In this document: positions 9,296-15,977 of the stretch, one piece after another
How positions within the stretch are numbered: the stretch's first letter is position 1
Layout of the letters: every line of letters starts with the position of its first letter
From: Corallococcus sicarius
GTDB lineage: Bacteria; Myxococcota; Myxococcia; Myxococcales; Myxococcaceae
Assembly: GCF_003611735.1 (NCBI RefSeq)
Contig: NZ_RAWG01000038.1
Location: forward strand, 1 to 45,965
Length of the DNA: 45,965 nt
Reading direction: 5' to 3'
Made by a program: the position numbers and the translations under genes
The notes under the pieces: model-generated
Seen by the model: only the letters and a program-made list of their open reading frames with translations
The model's database searches: none
What the model was told of the DNA's origin: nothing

Positions 9296-10941
9296 GGGCA
9301 CAGGGGCTCGTGGCTGGGGTACGGGAACGCGGTGGCGGGCTCGGTGGCCGCGTCCACCCGGGCGCGGGGGAAGCCCTGGCACACCAGCGCGTCCAGGAAG
9401 TCCGCGAGGCACGGTGACGGCTTGCCCGTGTCCACCACGTCCTTGAGCGCGCCCTTCTCATCCCGGCTCCAGGTGTGCCGGGTGTAGCCGCGCGCCCAGG
9501 GGGCCCGGTTCATCGCGGACGAGGAGAGCGCGTCGTAGAGGGGCTGGCTCGACGGGGTGCTGGTGGCGGTGCGGTAGAGGATTGCGGCGACCTCGTTCTC
9601 ATCCATGTGCTGGAGCAGGCCGTCCTCCGCGTGGGGCCGCGCCCAGGCGCTCACCGACGAGGCGCGCGCGGACAGGTCCACCCAGAACATCGTCCCGCCC
9701 TGCCGGTCGTAGTAGCGCGGGCTGCGCCGGGCATCGGTGCTGAACCACGTGGCCCAGCCTTCGCTCCATGCCTGGCCCGGGAAGGTGGGCACGCCCACGT
9801 AATGCGTGCCGCCTTCGTCGGGGGAGGTGCCCCGACTGGCCATCACCCAGTGCCCCAGCTCGTGCATCACCATCGCATCCGACCACCACGCCGCATCCGA
9901 GTCCCCGGGCAGCCACACCTGCGAGTCCCACTTGCGGCCCACCGCCGTCACCGGCCAGCGCGCGAAGCACGCACCGCAGGACCACGTCGTCCCGAAGCCC
10001 AGCCACGCCACCACGGGCAAGCCGTCCCGCCCACCGTAGCGCTCGCGCATCCGGCGCCACGCCGTGCCCAGCGAGTCGAACACCGCCGCCGCGCCGGAGC
10101 CCTCGGCTTCGGTGAGGGTGAACGCCGGTTGCTCCCGCACCTCGCGCGTCGAGTGCGCCCAGCTCCAGATGCGCGCCCCTTCGCCCGGCACCGTGGCCAC
10201 CCGCTGTTCCCCCGGGAGGCCGGGATCCGCCACCGCGTAGGCCACCGCGCCGTCGCGCCCCTGCCCCGCCGCGTACACGACGATGCGGTCGTCCTCGCGC
10301 AGGTTCGCGGGCACCTTCAACGTGAAGCGGCCGCCGCTGTCCGTCACCTGCGAGTCCAGCGGCGTGTTGCCCTGGAAGGAGACGATGAGGAAACCTCGCG
10401 CCGGGATGAGGCCCACCTCCGGTGTCCACCCCCGGAACCCGGCGTCCGGGAAGCGGCGGGCGTAGCGCACCGTGCCGCTCACCGTGGGCCCTGGCGCGCC
10501 GCAGAAGCCCCGGCCCGGCGCGGGCTCACAGCCGGACTCGCAGGCGCGCGCGAGCCACTGGCCGTTCGTGCACACCTCCCACGACCGGGCCTCCGTACAC
10601 CGGGAGGAACCGTCCACACACGCCGCGCCCGCGACGCAGGCGACCTCCGGGGTCTCCACACAGGCCGAGTCCACGCCGCAGTCCTCGCGGTGCACGACGC
10701 CGCCTTCACAGCGCTCCAGCACGCGGGGCCCCAGGCACCGTCCCTGCGCGGGGAGCTGGTCACACGTCAGCGCGGGCCGCAGCGCCTCCTCGGGCAGCGT
10801 GGAGACACAGGCCGCGCAGGCCGCGCCTTCACAGTCGGGCGCGCAGGGCGTCAGCTCCTCGCCCGAGTCGCATCCCAGGCCCAGGAGGACCATGCAGAAC
10901 AGCGCCCAGGTCCGCCACCGCGCCGATGCTCCGCGTCCCAC
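9292..10941 (-). CDS. Lipoprotein zinc metalloprotease with Cys-rich region
   Basis: I chose GTG 10941 because it gives a normal lipoprotein signal (lipobox LGLGC, Cys24) with AGAGG upstream. A GTG at 11013 would add an Arg-rich leader of 24 residues. Domains in order: a Cys-rich stretch (residues about 30-150, some twenty cysteines, as in other myxobacterial secreted proteins); a carboxypeptidase-regulatory-like beta domain (SGTVRYARRF to FTLKVPANL); and a peptidase domain with HELGH at about 360-364 and a downstream SEGWATWF whose Glu (about 394) is the likely third zinc ligand. This is the gluzincin arrangement. The substrate is unknown. The domain order suggests a surface-displayed peptidase acting outside the cell, and the coupled downstream membrane protein may be its partner. 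Confidence 0.82.
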   Translation of the reverse strand: MGRGASARWRTWALFCMVLLGLGCDSGEELTPCAPDCEGAACAACVSTLPEEALRPALTCDQLPAQGRCLGPRVLERCEGGVVHREDCGVDSACVETPEVACVAGAACVDGSSRCTEARSWEVCTNGQWLARACESGCEPAPGRGFCGAPGPTVSGTVRYARRFPDAGFRGWTPEVGLIPARGFLIVSFQGNTPLDSQVTDSGGRFTLKVPANLREDDRIVVYAAGQGRDGAVAYAVADPGLPGEQRVATVPGEGARIWSWAHSTREVREQPAFTLTEAEGSGAAAVFDSLGTAWRRMRERYGGRDGLPVVAWLGFGTTWSCGACFARWPVTAVGRKWDSQVWLPGDSDAAWWSDAMVMHELGHWVMASRGTSPDEGGTHYVGVPTFPGQAWSEGWATWFSTDARRSPRYYDRQGGTMFWVDLSARASSVSAWARPHAEDGLLQHMDENEVAAILYRTATSTPSSQPLYDALSSSAMNRAPWARGYTRHTWSRDEKGALKDVVDTGKPSPCLADFLDALVCQGFPRARVDAATEPATAFPYPSHEPLCP

Positions 10942-11059
10942 CAGGAGGAGACCTCTTTCGTGCCGGCGCCTTCGCCGGGGCTGAATGCGCGAAGAAGACA
11001 ACACGCGCTCCACCCGGGCAGGCAGAGGCGGGCGGACGACGGCCCCCCTGCCCGCCCGC

Positions 11060-11539
11060 TCATCCCTCCGCGCGGGCCAGGAACGCGGCCAGCAGGGCCT
11101 GTCGCTCCGCTTCGCCCAGCACCCCGTCCAGCGCGGGGAACAGGTACGTCTCCTCGCGCAGCGAGTGGTGGTGCTCCAGGTGCTTGAACGTGCCCTCCAT
11201 GTCGAACACGCGCAGCACCGCGCGGCGGTAGTCCGGCGCGGCGGGGTCCAGGGCGTCCACCGCGTCCTGACACTTCGCCAGCAGCTCGCGCATGCGCTGG
11301 TGCTCGCCGGTGAAGAGCTCCGGCGCGGCGCCGCGGATCCGTCCGGCGCGGGGCAGCTCCGGCAGCAGCAGCGCCTCCTCCGCCTCCAGGTGCCGCGTGA
11401 GCGCCTCGCGGTAGCGCGTCAGCCGCTCGCGGGCGACGGGCAGGTCCAGGCCCATCAGCGCCTCCTGGTGCTGGAGGAACAGCTCCTCCAGGTCGCGGTG
11501 GAGCGCGCCAAGGCTGACGAAGTCGGAGGGCACGGACAT
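11060..11539 (-). CDS. Hemerythrin-like HHE domain protein (159 aa)
   Basis: A single four-helix HHE domain. The expected iron-ligand pattern is visible: His14, His24, the HLEAEEALLLP motif (His50, Glu54), GEHQRM (His80), and HLEHHHSLREETYLFP (residues 120-135, with His and Glu candidates). Proteins of this family bind a di-iron centre and sense or store oxygen or nitric oxide, or help repair iron-sulfur clusters. There is no signal peptide, so it is cytoplasmic. It starts 15 bases after the end of the upstream metallopeptidase gene on the same strand, so they probably share a transcript. The exact physiological role cannot be read from the sequence. Confidence 0.9.
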   Translation of the reverse strand: MSVPSDFVSLGALHRDLEELFLQHQEALMGLDLPVARERLTRYREALTRHLEAEEALLLPELPRAGRIRGAAPELFTGEHQRMRELLAKCQDAVDALDPAAPDYRRAVLRVFDMEGTFKHLEHHHSLREETYLFPALDGVLGEAERQALLAAFLARAEG

Positions 11540-11554
11540 CGCGGCGACGCGCCT

Positions 11555-12199
11555 TCAGTGCACCTTGTCGTCGCGGGCACCCGCCTCGCGGACCACGCGG
11601 GGACGCGGTGTCACCATGCGGGCGACGCCGGAGAAGAGCTGCTCCTCCGTGTAGACCTTGCGCACGCGGCGGCGCGCCATGCGCGGGTCGTACGCCGGGC
11701 CCGGCCGCTCCAGCCATTGCAGCACGCGCACCTCGCCGGAGTGGGCCAGGGCGGAGAGCAGCGCCTTCGGGCACAGCTTCAGATAGCGCCGCACGAGCGG
11801 CCGCAGCCGGCGCCCGAAGTCCTCCCCCAGCTTCGCGTGGCGGCGGCCCGCGTGCAGGGTGCCGTCAAAGCGCAGCGAGATGTGGAAGAGCTCGTGCATC
11901 AGCGTCTCCAGCCGCGCCTTCGCGGTGGAGCCCCGGAAGAAGAGCGGCCGCAAGGTGATGCAGTACAGGATGCGCCGGTCCTGGATGCGCACCACCGGCT
12001 TGCGCCGGCCCGCCTTGTCGATGCTCTTGCCGCCCTTGAAGCACAGGGGCTTCACCGTGCCGCGCGAGGCGCGCCGGGCCTCGCCCGCGACCACCAGGAT
12101 GCGACTGGCCTTCACGTGGCTGAACTCGGGCATGCGCGCGGCGATGTCCCGGATGAGGGAGCGCACGGTCCGGTTGAAGTTGGGACGTCGAGGGGCCAC
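11555..12199 (-). CDS. Putative phage-type metallopeptidase (214 aa)
   Basis: Start GTG at 12199. The N-terminus (FNRTVRSLIRDIAARMPEF) and the motif MHELFHISLRFDG with a further LHAGRRH give HExxH (His102, Glu103, His106) plus His116 as likely zinc ligands. This layout matches the putative phage metallopeptidase family found in prophages and sporadically in chromosomes. The protein is very basic, especially after residue 120, and has no signal peptide, so DNA binding or a nucleoid location is possible. No other phage genes lie nearby, so it looks like a domesticated single gene. It probably forms a unit with the hemerythrin gene downstream. Family assignment is moderate; function is unknown. 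Confidence 0.72.
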   Translation of the reverse strand: MAPRRPNFNRTVRSLIRDIAARMPEFSHVKASRILVVAGEARRASRGTVKPLCFKGGKSIDKAGRRKPVVRIQDRRILYCITLRPLFFRGSTAKARLETLMHELFHISLRFDGTLHAGRRHAKLGEDFGRRLRPLVRRYLKLCPKALLSALAHSGEVRVLQWLERPGPAYDPRMARRRVRKVYTEEQLFSGVARMVTPRPRVVREAGARDDKVH

Positions 12200-12255
12200 G
12201 GTTGGTGGACAGTCTAGCGGAAAACCCCTTGGGGCCAGCCCCCGACCTCCCCAGA

Positions 12256-13098
12256 ATGTCCGCCGTGAATCGCTCGACCGTCCTGGCCTCCCTGGTGTCC
12301 GTGCTGTTCGCCCTCGTCTCCGGGTGTGCCTCTACCCCGGCCCGCTCCGGCGGCACTCCTGCCCTCACGGCGCAGGAGACGTCGGTGGTGTCCCAGGGAC
12401 TCACCGATGCCACGGTGCGCTACACCGGCCAGGTGACGGGCACTTCCAACGGCGTGGTGGAGCGCGCCGACTACGAGCTGGTCGCCGACGGGCAGGTGCT
12501 GCGCAAGGGCTCGCAGAAGCTGGGCGTGCCGTTCGCGCCGGGCACGCCCGCCGACTTCTCCTTCGAGGAGAAGTCCGCCTACGTGAAGGGCCCCGACGAC
12601 CTGGCGCGCCTGAGCGCCCAGGGCGGCACGGTGCTCATCGCGCTGCGCGGCACGCTGGTGGTGCGCTCGGGCGACACCGAGGAGACGCTGCCCTTCGCCG
12701 CGAGCCGCGCGGTGCGCGTGCCCCGGATGCCGGAGGTCGTCGTGGAGGAGCTGGACGGCGCGCGCTACTCGCCCGAGGAGGTGCAGATCAACCTGCGCCT
12801 GGGCGTGCGCAACCCGAACCCGTTCCCGCTGCGGCTCGACTCGCTGAGCTACCAGGTGGCGGTGGCGGACCGGCCGCTGGCGGAGGGCACGGTCGGACAG
12901 TCGGACACGGTGGATGCGTCCGCGACGGGCGTGTACCCGGTGGAGGTGTCGGTGACGGAGCAGACGTGGGGACCGGGCGTCAAGGCGCTCATCGCCAAGG
13001 GCGTGCTCCCCTACAGCGTGAAGGGGGAGGTGAAGGGCCCCATGCTGCAGCTGCCCTACACGCTGAAGGGTGACGTGAAGCTCAACGTGTCCCGCTAG
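12256..13098 (+). CDS. LEA14/WHy-domain lipoprotein (280 aa)
   Basis: The ATG at 12256 gives a lipoprotein signal ending in LVSGC; an internal GTG at 12265 would also keep it. The mature protein has two beta-rich halves. The second contains the LEA type 2 (water stress and hypersensitive response, WHy) signature: LGVRNPNPFPLRLDSLSY followed by a conserved strand pattern to the end. Such domains are thought to bind other proteins or lipids at the envelope and to tolerate desiccation. A shorter WHy-type lipoprotein occurs at 27942..28442, so this genome carries at least two. It diverges from the metallopeptidase gene with only 56 bases between. The following aat starts 14 bases after its stop. 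Confidence 0.82.
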   Translation: MSAVNRSTVLASLVSVLFALVSGCASTPARSGGTPALTAQETSVVSQGLTDATVRYTGQVTGTSNGVVERADYELVADGQVLRKGSQKLGVPFAPGTPADFSFEEKSAYVKGPDDLARLSAQGGTVLIALRGTLVVRSGDTEETLPFAASRAVRVPRMPEVVVEELDGARYSPEEVQINLRLGVRNPNPFPLRLDSLSYQVAVADRPLAEGTVGQSDTVDASATGVYPVEVSVTEQTWGPGVKALIAKGVLPYSVKGEVKGPMLQLPYTLKGDVKLNVSR

Positions 13099-13112
13099 AC
13101 TGGGGCGCGACA

Positions 13113-13817
13113 GTGCCCATCTACCTGTTGAGCGATGACGAGCCGGAGCTGTTCCCGCCTCCGGCCAAGGCGGACAAGAGCGGCCTGCTGGCGGTGGGCG
13201 GCGACCTGCGCCCGGAGCGGCTGGTGGCGGCCTACTCGCAGGGCATCTTCCCCTGGTACAGCGAGGGGCAGCCCATCCTCTGGCACTCGCCGGACCCGCG
13301 CTTCGTGCTGGAGCCCGCGAAGGTCCACGTGGGCCGCTCGCTGCGCAAGGTGATGAACCGGGGCACGTACACCGTGCGCTACGACACCGTGTTCGCGAAG
13401 GTCATCGACGCGTGCTCGCGCGTGCACCGGCCGGGGCAGGACGGCACGTGGATTACCGACGCCATGAAGCAGGCGTACGTGACGCTGCACGAGCTGGGGC
13501 TCGCCCACTCGGTGGAGGCGTGGCAGGACGGCGTGCTGGTGGGCGGGCTGTACGGCGTGTCGCTGGGCGCGGCGTACTTCGGGGAGAGCATGTTCGCGCT
13601 CGCGCCGGACGCGTCGAAGGTGGCGTTCGCCACGGCGGTGGAGCGCTTCCGGGGCTGGGGCTTCCAGCTCATCGACTGCCAGGTGGAGACGGAGCACCTG
13701 GAGCGCTTTGGCGCGGAGCCGTGGCCTCGCAAGCGGTTCCTGGCGGCGCTCAAGGAGGCGCTGAAGGAGCCCACGCGGCAGGGGCCGTGGACGGAAACGG
13801 AAGCCGGAGCGACGTAG
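13113..13817 (+). CDS. aat: Leucyl/phenylalanyl-tRNA--protein transferase
   Basis: The enzyme moves Leu or Phe from aminoacyl-tRNA onto proteins with N-terminal Lys or Arg, marking them for ClpS/ClpAP in the bacterial N-degron pathway. It is recognised by GLLAVGGDL near residue 25, the signature YSQGIFPWYSEGQPILWHSP, the segment GTWITDAMKQAYVTLHELG, and GGLYGVSLGAAYFGESMFA followed by LIDCQV. Length (234 aa) is normal for the family. It starts at GTG 13113, 14 bases downstream of the lipoprotein gene, so it may be co-transcribed. No key segment is missing. The protein is cytoplasmic. Confidence 0.97.
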   Translation: MPIYLLSDDEPELFPPPAKADKSGLLAVGGDLRPERLVAAYSQGIFPWYSEGQPILWHSPDPRFVLEPAKVHVGRSLRKVMNRGTYTVRYDTVFAKVIDACSRVHRPGQDGTWITDAMKQAYVTLHELGLAHSVEAWQDGVLVGGLYGVSLGAAYFGESMFALAPDASKVAFATAVERFRGWGFQLIDCQVETEHLERFGAEPWPRKRFLAALKEALKEPTRQGPWTETEAGAT

Positions 13818-13826
13818 ACTGCCCGG

Positions 13827-14741
13827 ATGGATGTCCATTACACCTGGATTGGCCCCCCTCCGACGGACCGCAGCCGGGACATCGACGAGCCCAAGCGGCT
13901 GGCGGCGCGCGTGGGAACGGGCGTGAAGATCTACTTCTGGTGTCTCGACGCGCAGGTCGCGACGTACGAGCGGGACTTCGCCGCGCATGCGAATGTCACC
14001 GTGCGGGGCATGCAGGCGTTCCTGGCGAGGGCAGGAGGCCGGGCCTACCGCTGGTACTACTGGTACCAGGAGTCCGACGACTGGGCGGTCGCGGCAATGA
14101 CAGACATCCTGAACTGGGGCCTGGCCCTGGCGACGCCTCCCTCGTACCGGGCCTTCGTGAAGGACGCCTGGTCGCTCTTCCTCATGTACACGTGGGGCGG
14201 CTACGTGTTGGACGCGGGCGTGGGGCCGCACGGCGGCGGCGCGTTCGCGCTCCCGGAGCCCAAGGCGTTCATGAGCCCGTCGCTGACCGAGGACGACGCG
14301 CTGTCGATGCGCCGCTTCAAGTTGTCGCGGCTCACGGGGTGGCAGGCGCAGGGGGACGTGACGCTCAACAACAACCTCGCGGACGCCGTCTGCGAAGCGA
14401 TGAACTACGGCGCCGCCGACGAAGGGGACACGGAGACGTGTCCCCAGATTGAGGTCTGGATGCTGGCGAGCCCCCGGTATTCGAAGGGGGCCTGGGCGGC
14501 CCTGCGGCAGTACTGCGTCGCCTGGAAGGAGATGCAGCAGAACAACACCCTGGTGAGCGCCAGCGCGCCCCAGGTGTTCCGCTACCTCATCGCCGGCTCC
14601 GTCTACAACGGCCTGTCTCATGGCCAGAACGGCGCCGCGCCGCGCGGCTCCCTGTGGTTCTGTCAGAACGGGCAGAACGGCACGGTGGAAGTACCGACCC
14701 TGAAGCTGCGCAAGACGTACCACGGGTCCAGCGCGCACTGA
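13827..14741 (+). CDS. Toxin-type glycosyltransferase-like protein with altered DXD
   Basis: A 304-residue protein with no signal peptide, starting nine bases after aat. Its N-terminus (MDVHYTWIGP) resembles the opening IHxxWIG of sugar-transferring GT-A proteins such as the TcdA/TcdB glucosyltransferase group and the Gly_transf_sug family. The region FVKDAWSLFLMYTWGGYVLD matches the usual SDxxRxxxLxxxGGxYxD block. However, the metal-binding DXD reads D129-A-G131, and the Arg normally three residues after the first Asp of that block is Ser. Either it is inactive or it belongs to a divergent branch that binds the nucleotide sugar differently. It directly faces the immunity end of the RHS locus. 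The family call is by motif reading only and moderate. Confidence 0.6.
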   Translation: MDVHYTWIGPPPTDRSRDIDEPKRLAARVGTGVKIYFWCLDAQVATYERDFAAHANVTVRGMQAFLARAGGRAYRWYYWYQESDDWAVAAMTDILNWGLALATPPSYRAFVKDAWSLFLMYTWGGYVLDAGVGPHGGGAFALPEPKAFMSPSLTEDDALSMRRFKLSRLTGWQAQGDVTLNNNLADAVCEAMNYGAADEGDTETCPQIEVWMLASPRYSKGAWAALRQYCVAWKEMQQNNTLVSASAPQVFRYLIAGSVYNGLSHGQNGAAPRGSLWFCQNGQNGTVEVPTLKLRKTYHGSSAH

Positions 14742-14777
14742 GCGGGCCGGATGGAGGCAACCGCTTGATGGGCGCGC

Positions 14778-15161
14778 CTACCCCTGAGACGGCCTGTTGC
14801 GGAGACAAACCCAACTCTTGCGTGGCTGCCCCTGCACAAACGCAATGGGCGCCAAATGCTCATCAAAAATCTGGAGCATGCCGTAAGAATTCCACAAGAA
14901 GCGTCCCTGCTTCGCATCCGCGAACATCACGACCTTCAGCACAAACAGGTCTTCAGAGCGCTGAACAGCCTCGACCTGGAAGTCAGCTTGGGACATCGCC
15001 CGCCCGAGCCGCGCAAGGTCGTCAGCAGAGACGAGCTTCACCGGCCCAGCGGTCTTGAGCTCCCACTCTTCAATCCAGGTTCCGTCCGCTTGGGCCCTGG
15101 CCTGGGGGAAGACCACTTTCACGATATCCGCAAAAGCCTTCGAATAGTCATCGACCATCAT
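14778..15161 (-). CDS. Small cytoplasmic protein, candidate immunity gene (third)
   Basis: 127 residues starting at tandem ATG codons (15159..15161) with AGGA just upstream. There is no signal peptide. It begins with an acidic helix (DDYSKAFADIVKVVFPQA) and continues with mixed alpha/beta sequence (FVLKVVMFADAKQGRFLW). I do not recognise the family. It starts 19 bases after the previous small gene and is the last of three small genes downstream of the RHS toxin, on the same strand. Its base composition is low in GC compared with the surrounding genes. These points fit an immunity protein or a remnant from an earlier toxin cassette, but none proves it. Confidence 0.6.
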   Translation of the reverse strand: MMVDDYSKAFADIVKVVFPQARAQADGTWIEEWELKTAGPVKLVSADDLARLGRAMSQADFQVEAVQRSEDLFVLKVVMFADAKQGRFLWNSYGMLQIFDEHLAPIAFVQGQPRKSWVCLRNRPSQG

Positions 15162-15180
15162 TCAGTCCTGGAAGCTCACG

Positions 15181-15603
15181 TCACTTCACGATCCGCAACC
15201 GCGTGCGAAACCGATACAGCGAGGACCCGGGCAGTGGCTCAATGAGCCCTCGGTTCAGGAGCCTCTTGAGCGCTTCTTTAACTTCCTCGGGTGAGCGCTC
15301 TCCGCCCGATGAGGCGTTGTCCCTGGAGAACTCGTGGAGTCGCCAGGCGTCAAAGCCACTCATCTTCCCATCCGGCGTGAAGTCAAAGTCCACACTGGAC
15401 TCTCCATCCGAGAACCGGCATCCAATTCCATGGAACGCGAATTCCAGACCGTCCGACGTAGTGCCCACTCTCGGTATTTCCTTGCTCCGCCGTCCGGACA
15501 GCAAATCTTCCTGCCCCATGGCACGGCATAAGCGCTCCGAGAAGGCGCGTACGCAACCCAGGTACTGCTCAATCAGATCTACAACCCATTCGCTGTCCTG
15601 CAT
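15181..15603 (-). CDS. DUF6896-like small protein, candidate immunity gene (second)
   Basis: The ATG at 15603 has GAGG seven bases upstream; a GTG two codons earlier is less well placed. The 140-residue protein has an N-terminal helix (SEWVVDLIEQYLGCVRAF). A central block, FHGIGCRFSDGESSVDFDF followed by GFDAWRLHEFS, looks like the DUF6896 family, which is often found next to polymorphic toxins. The C-terminus carries a helical segment (SPEEVKEALKRLLNRGLI). No signal peptide is present, as expected for a cytoplasmic antidote. It lies 68 bases after the first small gene. The immunity role is inferred from position and family. Confidence 0.68.
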   Translation of the reverse strand: MQDSEWVVDLIEQYLGCVRAFSERLCRAMGQEDLLSGRRSKEIPRVGTTSDGLEFAFHGIGCRFSDGESSVDFDFTPDGKMSGFDAWRLHEFSRDNASSGGERSPEEVKEALKRLLNRGLIEPLPGSSLYRFRTRLRIVK

Positions 15604-15671
15604 GCCCACACCTCAGCAATTCACTTCCCGACTTGCAACGCGGAGACTGAATCGCTCCAGGCTCATGCCAT

Positions 15672-15959
15672 TCAGCGATGATAGTCCTCGCGAAACTGGA
15701 ACTCGTACATGAATACGATTTGAACGTCTTTGTCCGTAAAGACGAACCCCTCACCTTCGGCGCGGACACAGGGGCTTTCGGCAACCCACACCGTTGGCAT
15801 CCGGATGTCCGAGCACCCAAGAAGAACCAGATACGCGGGTCGCTCGCCCTGAACATTCCATTCAATTGCCAGCCTGCTGTGCGTGGAACTGTAATCCCAA
15901 AGGCGACCCATCCCACCTCGACACCTTGCCAACCTATCATTCAGCTCAATGATTTCCAT
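15672..15959 (-). CDS. Small protein next to toxin tip, candidate cognate immunity gene
   Basis: The RHS stop lies 18 bases upstream of this start, so it is almost certainly on the same transcript. I chose ATG 15959, with AAGGG upstream; a GTG at 15968 would add three residues. The 95-residue protein has no signal peptide. It starts with a short helix (EIIELNDRLARCRGG), then beta strands (THSRLAIEWNVQG, YLVLLGCSDI), and ends FMYEFQFREDYHR. The family is not recognised. Its gene is strongly GC-poor for this genome (28 of 60 bases by hand count at 15661..15720). In RHS and CDI loci the gene immediately after the toxin encodes its antidote, so this is the best candidate for the cognate one. Confidence 0.65.
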   Translation of the reverse strand: MEIIELNDRLARCRGGMGRLWDYSSTHSRLAIEWNVQGERPAYLVLLGCSDIRMPTVWVAESPCVRAEGEGFVFTDKDVQIVFMYEFQFREDYHR

Positions 15960-15977
15960 CCTGCACACCCTTTCTCT

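Noticed and set aside
11555..12199. Phage remnant around the metallopeptidase
   Set aside because: No integrase, structural gene, att-like repeat or composition change was seen around it.
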